64,000 bases of DNA from Ascidia mentula (lineage: Eukaryota > Chordata > Ascidiacea > Phlebobranchia > Ascidiidae): assembly GCA_947561715.1 (NCBI GenBank), contig OX387200.1, positions 14,572,501 to 14,636,500 of the forward strand, written 5' to 3'. Positions 51,001 to 56,335 of this stretch are shown here, in pieces. The translations under genes were made by a program, and so were the position numbers. The notes beneath the pieces were generated by a model. That model ran no database searches. It worked only from the letters and a program-made list of their open reading frames with translations, and was not told the origin of the DNA. Each line of letters opens with the position of its first letter. Position 1 is the stretch's first letter.

Positions 51001-54000
51001 TACCTGAAGTTGTTTAGCACTTTGCTCGCAGCCTCAACCTTCTCAAGCACTTCGTCCACTTCAGATTTGAACAGGTCCTCCGGGTTGAGGTACACACGAC
51101 ACTGAATTAACGGGCACGATTTTAAATGGTAAAATATGGCATTTAGTTGTAAAAATGCACACTGTCATTACTTTACGTGTCAAAGTAATTGTCTGTGGTG
51201 AACATATACAGTAAATTTCAATCCACATTACAAAAATCCAATTTACAATCAACGAAAGCATTTCACTATCTAGCAAACACTCCTATCACATAGGGATAAT
51301 TGTATTCATAAAATTAACAGACGACACCTTAGTCACATTAAACAGGCACACAACAAACTTCCACTGGACAAATGCTTTAAAAAACACTCACTTGACTAAT
51401 TAAAAGATTACAGATTTCCTGTAGCAAGACAATAAGGCGAGCAGGTGTGCTGTAGTATTTGCTGTGAGCCCACATCTTACAAACAGTCTCGAACAAGGGA
51501 CGGATGTAGAGCTGGAATTCGTTGAACTCGCGTTCCTCAAGATCTTCTATAATCCATTTGATGGCTTTCAGGTGCAGGTGAATGTCCTCGGCCTCGTTTC
51601 GGCCTAAAAGGTTTAAGCATAAAACATGTTAAAACTTTTTGTAACAAAAATACATAACGTCTTTCTTCAAGAAATGTCCGTAGTATACCCAACGTTTGTT
51701 TGGTGTAACAAAAAATCTGTCGTTTGACAAAACGTAATTAGAAGCAGGTAATTCAAAAAAATACAGCATGTTTAGTTTGTATGTAAAAAGTAAGCCTTGC
51801 CACGTGAAAGTAAGATATTATGTATTCTTTATATCATGTAACGTGGTCAGTACATTATTCACAACTTACAGCAGACATCGCCAGCTCACAGACAGGTTAC
51901 AGTCGCAGTATCTTAAACTGAGGAAAATCAAACAGGAGCTAAACGATGTACTTACTAGCGCGGACATCTTGGAACATCTTCAAGAAGGCGGGATAGTAAC
52001 TGCTTTGTACACGCTTTAGAATCTCCGCCATCGTTTTTACTTTGGGCATTTGAAGCTGTTCAAAATGAGACATGTAAATAACTGGGCTTTACTGTATGAG
52101 CTATAACTGGTGTAAAATCATCGTTTATGGCCTACTACATGTGTTTAACATGTTTTTTTTGGGGGGTAGAAAACCACCAAAAACACATACGTTTTAGGCT
52201 ATGGGTTGTTGTAGTTATGAATCAGATATAGGTTTAATACATTTTTACTTACAAAGGATATAAGCTTTTCTGCTTGATTTATCAATTATTCAAATTTCCG
52301 TGCAAATACCTGGTCGAATATACATTTGAGATTTTCGTAGCGGTCAGCCCAGAAAGTGAGTTCGGTTACTGGGAGTGGGTTGAGACCCTGCAGCAATGGT
52401 TCGGACGAATCGCGCTTGAGGACGTCCCGGACTTGATGGCTCCACTCGATCACAACCGACTCAAGAGTGTGGAGAATTTGACGATCGATGATATTTTCTC
52501 TGCGGATTTACAAATTCTCGGTGATGCACTTGCCAGGTTTGGAAACATACGAATGTAAGGAAATCAAATTGGTATGGGATGTAATGGGTAGTGGTCGACC
52601 GCAAGTACTTAGTGAGCATGTGTATTTGGTTATTTGTAGATAAGAAAAAAAATACACACTTCGGTTTTTCTTCCTCTGCTTGATCTTCGGGAATTTTCTC
52701 AGTTCCTGGAGGCAGCGGGAGTAACGTCTTTCCTTTGACCTGTCATGAAAGTTCAATGCTTCATTGCGTTACATCGTGTGTTTGCAGCGGACATATTTTA
52801 CAAATTTATCATTTTGTTATGAAGTAATGGCAGCCCAAATACAAATACTGATCGTGCGTTTTCAGTGCGCTTACCTATTTGCAAGTGGAACATAACAACT
52901 AAGAAATAAAAAAATGCAAAAACGATCAATAGAAGTTCGGCAACAGGTTTTGCGGCAATGTAACGCGAGAATTTTATTACCTGTCCGGATACGACGAACA
53001 CGTTGCTCTTCAGTTTATGCACATGACGCAGCACGTCACCGGATACCACGTGGGGCCAAGTGTCGTGATTTCTATCGTTTGACAACAATGGCACGACCAC
53101 CTGACAACAGAAAACATCAGTGCTTAGTCGCAAGTATCACCCCAGGAGTCGCGGGGTCGCGAAATTCCGTAAACGGCATCCACAGTTAAAGCGCTGGTGT
53201 TCTTTTGGTTCGCGTTATGGTAAGACGCCGAAAACGGCGTACGAAAACTTTTCATTGTGTCGTCGATACAGTGACAATTAATAAATGGTCTCGGGGACCC
53301 GTGGCAAGCTTGGATTGTTCATACTTTGCCTCAGCGTGGGTCCCAGAGCAAGCGCTGACGAGGCATATTCCTTTCTCGCGAGTGCCTTTTCGACAAACTT
53401 AGACGTTATTCCGGGGCAATTAAACGTCATATGTTTGACGTTTCACAATCAGGTGATTTTAGTCTCATTAAAGTTATAAACTTCCCCAAACAATATCAAA
53501 AGCATTCTTCGGCCGAGACAGATATTATTCAATTCACACTTCCGCTGTTGTAAAGGCTTTTTGACCTTTTGTCGGGCTTATTATAATGTCCCAACTTTGT
53601 GAGTGGGAGTGTTATGATAAGATTGAGTGCTAACAAAAGCACAGACGTTCAGTCGAAAGGCAATTTGTGATTAAAACGCAAAAGATCATTGATTTGGGAT
53701 CCACCACTGTTTGCTTTGACTTTGGGCCCAGACACTTTTTTACGATTGTCAACTCGCAGCAGACAGTGCAAATAAAAGCGCGAGATTAGACGTTACGATA
53801 AAAAAACCTCAAAGGGGTTTTCAATAACAATCCAACCTCCTTGAAAAAGTCAACACAGGTACAACTGCTGAGTGAGGATCTAAATGATGAAAATAGCTTT
53901 ACTGTCGTAGCTTAACATAATCATATTAAAGGCATGGGTTTAAAAAAAGGTACAATTTGTTAAATATGGACAAAAGATTGTCAGTAACTACTGTCCCGCT

Positions 54001-54604
54001 GGCAAAAAAAAACTTTCGCAATCACAATTGGACACGCGTCTAGGAATTTCGGCGAACAAAACCACTGTCTCGCAACCCCGCGGAGAAGGTACAATGGAAG
54101 CAGGCCTAGGAATGAATTTCGTGTCTATGACGTCATAATACTCAACAGCGTGTCGGCAAGTTTAGGTTGTTTTCGGGTGAAAAGTTACGTGAAAGTTACG
54201 TGAAATGACATTTCTGTCGAAAAACGACTAATTTATATTCTCAAGACCCGAACTTTACTCACATCGTCGACGAGCGAAGACATTTGGTCGAGAGGGGCGT
54301 ACGACAAATCGCCAAACAGTAGCTGCCCTTGTACGGTGTCGGGTGCGATCGTTTCTCGGCTTCGTTTTATGAAGTACACCGCCTTGGTTTTTCCAGTGAG
54401 CGGAAATTCCCCACTCGGCACCATCAAGCCAGCCTGGTTGAGTCCAAGTATCAGCAGGACGTGGTCGGACTTGTCGAAAAACTCTTGAATGAAAACTTTG
54501 TATTCCTCGACGCCAATGCATTTCTGCCATTTGTCCGGTTTTAGTTTTAGCGTCTTTAGAACATATTCCGACACAAATTCAAAGCGCTTGTCTCCCGACT
54601 CCAT
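1..54604 (-). CDS. DNAH9/11/17-like: Axonemal outer-arm dynein heavy chain, beta type; N-terminal 866 codons in 19 exons, 3' part outside window
   Basis: Motor subunit of ciliary and flagellar outer arms. The window encodes only the N-terminal tail (DHC_N1 region), which binds intermediate chains and neighbouring heavy chains; linker, AAA+ ring and microtubule-binding domain would follow beyond base 1. Exons (high to low): 54604-54263, 53100-52981, 52739-52660, 52499-52310, 52055-51956, 51603-51392, 51101-51004, 50738-50600, 50312-50145, 49701-49553, 49218-49097, 48902-48788, 48713-48645, 48417-48291, 48102-47956, 47836-47728, 47327-47182, 812-717, 69-1. All junctions are GT-AG and the summed 2598 nt stay in one frame. 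Family assignment rests on the opening LKLKPDKWQKCIG (19-31), LREVKYLD, VNKNMPPVAGA and FDDCPSTESAFKL, which follow the order of DNAH9/11/17 and sea urchin beta chain. Which of the three human paralogues is the orthologue cannot be decided. The oddity is intron 17, 46.4 kb of tRNA-Ser array between residues 811 and 812. Confidence 0.93.
70..716 (-). other. Dynein intron 18 (647 bp)
   Basis: GT-AG intron between exons 18 and 19. Bases 311-716, with ten exon bases, are repeated in inverted orientation at 5667-6082. The remainder (70-310) appears unique. No RNA gene or other element is clear. Confidence 0.85.
311..726 (+). repeat. 416-bp dynein intron/exon segment, source copy of an inverted duplication
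   Basis: Intron 18 sequence plus the last ten coding bases of exon 18. The reverse complement appears at 5667-6082 with no length difference. Confidence 0.92.
717..812 (-). CDS. Dynein heavy chain exon 18 (residues 812-843), first exon after the tRNA array
   Basis: Exactly 32 codons, DALLSLDDRDDRLHKRYG and KENAEAVHGLLQ, continuing directly from the FERKENKK end of the previous exon as in DNAH9/17. Acceptor CTCAG, donor GTAGGT, phase 0 at both ends. Its last 10 coding bases and the donor are also present in the inverted 416-bp copy at 5667-6082. Confidence 0.93.
930..996 (+). pseudogene. 5'-truncated tRNA-Ser(CGA) at the left array edge
   Basis: Homology to the unit starts at about 930 within the D loop, so the acceptor 5' strand and box A are missing. 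Anticodon loop CTCGAAA and box B remain. It marks the left breakpoint of the array. Confidence 0.85.
1219..1300 (+). tRNA. Variant tRNA-Ser(TGA) with G32 and altered D arm
   Basis: The anticodon loop begins GTTGAAA (C32 to G) and the D arm reads TGTCCGAG, changing G10. The G10-C25 pair and box A are weakened, so function is doubtful. Duplicated at 6254. Confidence 0.6.
1371..1452 (+). tRNA. tRNA-Ser(TGA) with compensatory variable-arm change
   Basis: The variable arm is AGGA/TCCT in place of GGGA/TCCC: two changes (1415 and 1425) that restore a base pair. The T loop is TTTGAAC. Duplicated at 6406. Confidence 0.75.
2277..4306 (+). repeat. 145-bp-unit sub-array (14 units)
   Basis: Fourteen units of exactly 145 bp, 12 of them with the CCCAG D arm, nearly all identical. 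The shared seven-base spacer deletion and T-stem insertion mark one recently expanded subfamily. Confidence 0.92.
3292..3374 (+). tRNA. tRNA-Ser-derived copy with TTA (ochre-suppressor) anticodon
   Basis: The anticodon loop is CTTTAAA, so anticodon TTA (3325-3327) would read UAA. The serine long variable arm and acceptor stem, the main serine synthetase identity elements, are intact. The copy also has C13 in the D arm and the bulged A in the T stem, shared by its neighbours, so it may be inactive. Boxes A and B still match consensus. Confidence 0.8.
5667..6082 (-). repeat. Inverted 416-bp copy of dynein intron 18 and exon 18 edge inside the array
   Basis: Reverse complement of 311-726, including the exon 18 splice donor now facing the plus strand. 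It replaces tRNA unit sequence abruptly on both sides and is the only non-tRNA DNA inside the array. Confidence 0.93.
7312..9341 (+). repeat. 145-bp-unit sub-array, second copy (14 units)
   Basis: Positional duplicate of 2277-4306, offset 5035, with the same single-unit variants in the same order (for example the TTCTTTC trailer and the TTA anticodon). Confidence 0.92.
8327..8409 (+). tRNA. Second tRNA-Ser-derived copy with TTA anticodon
   Basis: Exact positional duplicate of the copy at 3292 (offset 5035), anticodon TTA at 8360-8362, with the same C13 and T-stem bulge. Its existence follows from the block duplication, so the two copies are one mutational event. Confidence 0.8.
12522..13246 (+). 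repeat. 145-bp-unit sub-array, five units
   Basis: Same subfamily as 2277-4306, within the 5.6-kb duplication. Confidence 0.88.
13863..13873 (+). promoter_or_regulatory. Pol III box A, example copy
   Basis: TGGCCGAGTGG matches the A-box pattern TRGYNNANNGG within the gene starting at 13856. The same box is at gene start +7 in nearly all units; units with CCCAG keep the match. Confidence 0.85.
13916..13926 (+). promoter_or_regulatory. Pol III box B, example copy
   Basis: GGTTCGAACCC matches the B-box consensus exactly in the gene starting at 13856. It is kept even in copies with the bulged T stem, so those could still be transcribed. Confidence 0.88.
13944..13949 (+). terminator. Pol III T6 terminator, example copy
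   Basis: A run of six T begins seven bases after the last base of the gene at 13856. A run of at least four T, usually six or seven, is present at the same place after almost every unit; copies around 6931 and 12140 have the run broken (TTTATTC). Confidence 0.85.
14008..14088 (+). tRNA. 81-nt tRNA-Ser(CGA) with a one-base deletion at positions 8-10
   Basis: Reads GCTGCGAAGCCGAG where other copies have GCTGCGATGGCCGAG. Box A and the 8-9 linker are changed; the remaining arms pair. Equivalent copies start at 15375, 19603 and 20970. Confidence 0.6.
14767..14848 (+). tRNA. tRNA-Ser(TGA), consensus example
   Basis: 82-nt type II tRNA. Acceptor GCTGCGA pairs with TCGCAGC. The D arm is GGCCGAGTGGTTAAGGC. 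The anticodon stem TTGGA/TCCAA encloses CTTGAAA with anticodon TGA at 14800-14802, reading UCA. The long variable arm has a GGGA/TCCC stem with a TAT loop, typical of serine. T stem ACAGG/CCTGT, loop TTCGAAC, discriminator G. No intron. Confidence 0.95.
15526..15607 (+). pseudogene. tRNA-Ser(CGA) copy lacking the D-loop GG
   Basis: The D loop reads GAGTTTTTCAGG, so the invariant G18-G19 that docks with the T loop, and the GG of box A, are lost. Probably inactive. Duplicated at 21121. Confidence 0.65.
18110..18191 (+). pseudogene. tRNA-Ser(TGA) copy with D-loop G to T change
   Basis: GTGTTTAAGG replaces GTGGTTAAGG, removing one of the two conserved D-loop guanines and weakening box A. The rest is consensus. 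Duplicated at 23857. Confidence 0.5.
18262..18344 (+). tRNA. Chimeric tRNA-Ser(TGA) unit at a duplication junction
   Basis: The 5' part has the GGCTGAATGG D arm seen in the unit at 24009; the 3' part has the bulged CCATGT T stem and the 145-bp spacer of the units at 12667-13102. It lies exactly where two 5.6-kb copies meet. Confidence 0.8.
18262..18841 (+). repeat. 145-bp-unit sub-array, four units
   Basis: Counterpart of 12667-13246 at offset 5595; its first unit is the chimeric copy. Confidence 0.88.
18276..24022 (+). repeat. 5.7-kb array segment, copy 2
   Basis: Same order of unit variants as copy 1. It is one unit longer overall, with local gains (an extra TTCAGG unit near 21425, an extra CGA unit at 23249) and one rearranged stretch near 22033-22641. 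Confidence 0.82.
24009..24090 (+). tRNA. tRNA-Ser(TGA) with GCTGAATGG D arm and C discriminator
   Basis: D arm GGCTGAATGG, T arm ACAGG/TCTGT (one G-U pair), 3' end GCAGCC, giving C at the discriminator. Box A TGGCTGAATGG still fits consensus. Related copies are at 25836 and 27815. Confidence 0.7.
24009..25835 (+). repeat. Higher-order repeat C, copy 1 (12 units, 1827 bp)
   Basis: Begins with a GCTGAATGG unit and contains 153-bp units at relative positions 0, 609 and 914. Confidence 0.85.
25836..27814 (+). repeat. Higher-order repeat C, copy 2 (13 units, 1979 bp)
   Basis: Same start and same spacing of 153-bp units as copy 1, with one more 152-bp unit in its second half. A third, partial copy starts at 27815. 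Confidence 0.85.
27815..29033 (+). repeat. Higher-order repeat C, partial copy 3
   Basis: 153-bp units again at 0, 609 and 914 from the GCTGAATGG unit; after about 29033 the following units no longer match copies 1 and 2. Confidence 0.75.
31770..34203 (+). repeat. Two direct copies of a 1217-bp (8-unit) higher-order repeat
   Basis: Copies at 31770-32986 and 32987-34203 share a CCTTTCCATTTTTTTAATC trailer in unit 1, CCCGTACAGG in unit 2 and GCATCG in unit 7. Confidence 0.82.
32987..37246 (+). repeat. Two direct copies of a 2130-bp (14-unit) higher-order repeat
   Basis: Markers recur at offset 2130: the AATC-trailer unit (32987, 35117), GCATCG (33976, 36106), GCGTTACAA (34284, 36414) and the CCATTTTTTTCG unit (34508, 36638). 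Confidence 0.82.
34508..44550 (+). repeat. Two direct copies of a 4869-bp (32-unit) or longer higher-order repeat
   Basis: Marker units at 34508, 35117, 36638 and 37247 recur at 39377, 39986, 41507 and 42116. The second copy has three more units near 42725-43334, so later markers (TTAAGACG, GGGCTCG) are offset 5326. Confidence 0.82.
47135..47163 (+). pseudogene. 3'-truncated tRNA-Ser at the right array edge
   Basis: Only the first 29 or so bases of the gene (acceptor 5' strand, D arm, start of the anticodon stem) remain before intron sequence that leads straight into the dynein splice donor at 47181. Confidence 0.88.
47182..47327 (-). CDS. Dynein heavy chain exon 17 (residues 763-811), last exon before the tRNA array
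   Basis: Encodes VWEYIQDVRDQVRDLEDRVQ and WVLPLFERKENKK. The donor GTAAGA is intact and ends the exon in phase 0. Array sequence begins only 18 bp into the intron. The next exon of the protein is 46.4 kb away and resumes the conserved sequence without loss of a residue. Confidence 0.94.
47728..47836 (-). CDS. Dynein heavy chain exon 16 (residues 727-763)
   Basis: Encodes ILDVEYPLIDGQLSTID and ends DLSWKSN, equivalent to the EYPLI-QL and L-W-S motifs. Ends in phase 1, donor GTAGGG. Confidence 0.92.
47956..48102 (-). CDS. Dynein heavy chain exon 15 (residues 678-726)
   Basis: Encodes LVSVLREVKYLD, a hallmark of axonemal heavy chains, then IPEEASKIF and WYNK. Exactly 49 codons, phase 0 at both ends, donor GTACAA. 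Confidence 0.94.
48291..48417 (-). CDS. Dynein heavy chain exon 14 (residues 635-677)
   Basis: Encodes YKKWTTSVDERSQYNLSQPL and ITINFNPQ, the conserved Y-L-QPL and V-F-PQ motifs. Ends in phase 0, donor GTGTGA. Confidence 0.92.
48645..48713 (-). CDS. Dynein heavy chain exon 13 (residues 612-635)
   Basis: Short exon coding for ILESEEGRIMEMKYTQMMKL after a 74-bp intron, the shortest in the gene. Both junctions are forced by phase (2 in, 2 out). The donor GTATGA is weak. Confidence 0.86.
48788..48902 (-). CDS. Dynein heavy chain exon 12 (residues 574-612)
   Basis: Encodes VNKNMPPVAGAIKWSKELR, the near-invariant NMPPVAG-L-W motif of axonemal dynein tails. Starts in phase 1, ends in phase 2, donor GTAAGC. 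Confidence 0.94.
49097..49218 (-). CDS. Dynein heavy chain exon 11 (residues 533-574)
   Basis: Encodes KYPLLLAMFHRELDQAKVIY, the HRELD-AK-IYD segment. It starts in phase 2 and ends in phase 1 at donor GTATAT. The open frame upstream of the acceptor is not conserved. Confidence 0.92.
49553..49701 (-). CDS. Dynein heavy chain exon 10 (residues 484-533)
   Basis: Encodes FKSRITDIDRRLGSIVAQ and FDDCPSTESAFKL, among the most conserved tail motifs. It starts after a CGCAG acceptor and ends in phase 2 at GTATAT. An open frame continues upstream to 49821 but is intron. Confidence 0.93.
50145..50312 (-). CDS. Dynein heavy chain exon 9 (residues 428-483)
   Basis: Exactly 56 codons with LKLEKIEFGGVKGAALS and YDPLDPSNK, the FLKLEK-E-GG and YDP-DP motifs of the family. 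Phase 0 at both ends, donor GTTCGT. Confidence 0.93.
50600..50738 (-). CDS. Dynein heavy chain exon 8 (residues 381-427)
   Basis: Encodes LWDFDNSIVFTRFDAFSSRL, the conserved WDF and VF-RFD-F motifs. It starts in phase 2, ends in phase 0, donor GTAAGT. Confidence 0.92.
51004..51101 (-). CDS. Dynein heavy chain exon 7 (residues 349-381)
   Basis: Encodes YLNPEDLFKSEVDEVLEKV and a following helix ending VLNNF, matching the family YL-PEELF region. It ends in phase 2 at donor GTAAGA. Confidence 0.9.
51392..51603 (-). CDS. Dynein heavy chain exon 6 (residues 278-348)
   Basis: Largest internal exon. It encodes NEAEDIHLHLKAI, then IRPLFETVCKMWAHSKYY and an LLQEICN helix, all standard for axonemal dynein tails. 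The donor is GTGAGT and it ends in phase 0. Confidence 0.92.
51956..52055 (-). CDS. Dynein heavy chain exon 5 (residues 245-278)
   Basis: MPKVKTMAEILKRVQSSYYP followed by AFLKMFQDV is the conserved tail helix after the IFDQL region. It starts in phase 0 and ends in phase 1 with donor GTAAGT. Confidence 0.9.
52310..52499 (-). CDS. Dynein heavy chain exon 4 (residues 181-244)
   Basis: Contains LESVVIEWSHQVRDVL, the WSHQ motif opening the DHC_N1 domain, then GLNPLPVTELTFWADR. Acceptor is CCGCAG and donor GTATTT; it ends in phase 0. Confidence 0.92.
52660..52739 (-). CDS. Dynein heavy chain exon 3 (residues 155-181)
   Basis: Short exon with KGKTLLPLPPG, the conserved LPLPP stretch, followed by an acidic linker. 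The donor is GTGTGT and it ends in phase 2, which matches the one-base start of the next exon. Confidence 0.88.
52981..53100 (-). CDS. Dynein heavy chain exon 2 (residues 115-154)
   Basis: Forty codons between a CAG acceptor and a GTAATA donor, phase 0 at both ends. NHDTWPHVVSGDVLRHVHKL matches the family pattern of WP-VVS followed by HVH-LK. Confidence 0.9.
53101..54262 (-). other. Dynein intron 1 (1162 bp)
   Basis: Non-coding sequence between the first two dynein exons. I recognise no RNA gene or transposon here. A first intron of this size may hold regulatory sites, but none could be identified. Confidence 0.75.
54263..54604 (-). CDS. Dynein heavy chain exon 1 (residues 1-114)
   Basis: The start is chosen because the ATG sits in GCCATGG and an in-frame TAG lies 12 nt upstream. 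It holds the conserved N-terminal box with KPDKW at residues 22-26 and a KAVYFIKR segment. The donor is GTGAGT and the exon ends in phase 0. A longer open frame runs into the intron as far as 54233 but is not conserved. Confidence 0.92.
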
Positions 54605-55124
54605 GGCTTTGAACTAAATGTTGCCTGTCCCTAAGAACGTACAGCTCACATAAGCTCTACGTTAATAACCAAAGTCCTGCCATAAAGTTCAAATTTCAAA
54701 GTTTAAGAAACGCCCGGTTGTTAGTTTCAAAAATACAGAAGACAGCAGCGTCCTTTTTTGAAGCAAGTCTGTCTATATGTCTGTCAACTACTGACCTCAG
54801 CATGAATCGCACAAAGAAAGCAGCCGAGCGAGCAAATTTAACGACGAAAATCTCATTTTGTAATCCTTGTATTACGCACGCGCCACAGGTTTGTCGAGTA
54901 AAGTGATTGAGCCGTTAGCTAATATCCGCCTTCTGACAACTGCTTTCTGACAAAGTAACCAAGCGCAGTAACAGCTCCCGATCTTTGAAAACTGTGTATT
55001 TGGCGAGTCCATTGTATTGAATTAATTCGTTCCTATTGTGTGGAAGCTCTCCTCGGAATAATAACAATGCGAACCACACAAGGCTGTATTAAATTACGCA
55101 ACGCTACCAGCTCTTTGGACTTTC

Positions 55125-55138
55125 GTCGCCATGGTTAC
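55125..55138. promoter_or_regulatory. RFX X-box-like palindrome
   Basis: GTCGCCATGGTTAC matches the ciliary X-box pattern GTHNYYATRRNAAC at all but one defined position. It lies about 520 bp upstream of the dynein start codon. RFX factors drive cilia genes in animals, so control of the dynein gene is a reasonable inference. Confidence 0.4.
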
Positions 55139-55724
55139 CACAAACAAGCTGCGCAACTCGTACCGTATGAAGCATAACCTACGTAGCTACAAGGCGCGCC
55201 CTACGATATAACTGAACAACGGTAACTACTTAAAGCACACCTCGACATGTCAGGGTTTGACATGATTTAACCCTCTTCCACACTTAAGAGCTGTAACGAT
55301 GGTCATTGCATTGCAGCATTGAATCGTTCACTTAATGCCTCGCTGCGGCCACGAATTCCACTTGCCACAACTGATAAGCCCTTGAAATACTCAAACCTTG
55401 CTGAACAAGGGGAGCGTGTTTACGCTTTTTCGCCACTATGTGTGGTCGTTTTCTTTTCACAACAATAACATGTTTCAACACCTGCACTTTTTAACTAAAC
55501 GAAAGTTGCTCACACAATAAATGGAAACAATTATTAAACGTTCATTCATTGCTCGCAGAAGCAATTTTATTTTGACTGCCAAAATAAAAAAAAACAGCCA
55601 CGAGGTCCGTGCCATTATCATTACTGCGTCACAAAGGTGTATAATAAAAGAAATCTCATAAAGAACGAAAACTAACACAGTCCATTTGATTTCTTATTGA
55701 GTGACACTACGCGCAACTTCAATA

Positions 55725-55759
55725 TATTCACAAAGCTTGTCTTATTCACAAAGCTTGTC
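55725..55759 (+). repeat. Short direct repeat, two copies of an 18-bp unit
   Basis: TATTCACAAAGCTTGTC occurs twice, 18 bp apart. No function is evident. Confidence 0.7.
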
Positions 55760-56082
55760 GTGTTCAAATGCACGCAAAACAGCAATGTATTTTAAAACAA
55801 AAGGAAAGTATGCCGCATTAAAAAAAATAAAAGAAACGTCTGTGTTTATCTAATTGCTTAAATCACGCCCAGTATGTGTGGATTCATAAATCATTCCAGT
55901 AAGTTTACTCTGCTACATTATTAACACAAACCTTGCACCGCTGACATTAGTTGTCCATTAACGAAATCCAGCGTGATCGGCGAATGTCGCAGCAAACAGA
56001 AACTACTGGAGCGTATCGACACTCCACTGGAAGCTGAAATAGAGAAGGACGCACAAAGGTCTTTGCTGGCGGCACATTGATA

Positions 56083-56335
56083 ATGGCTGATTTAGAAATA
56101 GCGAAATGGTGTGCTTATGTGATCACCACGATGGTGGCAGTGCATCTTGTGGATGTTTTAATAAGGGCTGGAATTACTGGGGTTTTGAAAGCAGTGGCCA
56201 ACTTTATTTTGCTGATGCCTGGAGCTAATGTAGCTGTCAAAACATTCACACAAAAGGAAGTGGACGGATATGTATCACAAGCATTTAACAGAAAACCAGG
56301 AACCAAGAAAAGTGAGATATCTATCCCAGAAAAAG
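56083..56335 (+). CDS. SGPL1: SGPL1 exon 1 (residues 1-85)
   Basis: The start is the first ATG of the frame (MADLEIAKW). It encodes the membrane anchor and juxtamembrane helix. Ends in phase 1, donor GTAATA. Confidence 0.85.

Larger units (their letters stand above)
54605..56082. other. Head-to-head intergenic region between dynein and SGPL1
   Basis: About 1.5 kb containing the promoters of both divergent genes. I see an X-box-like site at 55125 and a short direct repeat at 55725. No coding exon is convincing; the small open frames are unconserved and lack splice context. Confidence 0.7.

Noticed and set aside
54255..54530. Open frame overlapping dynein exon 1 in another frame, and 54329-54544 on plus
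   Set aside because: No independent similarity; explained by the GC-richer exon sequence.
56077..56085. An SGPL1 start upstream of 56083 (TTG ATA before the ATG)
   Set aside because: TTG is not a usual animal start codon; the first ATG of the frame is at 56083.
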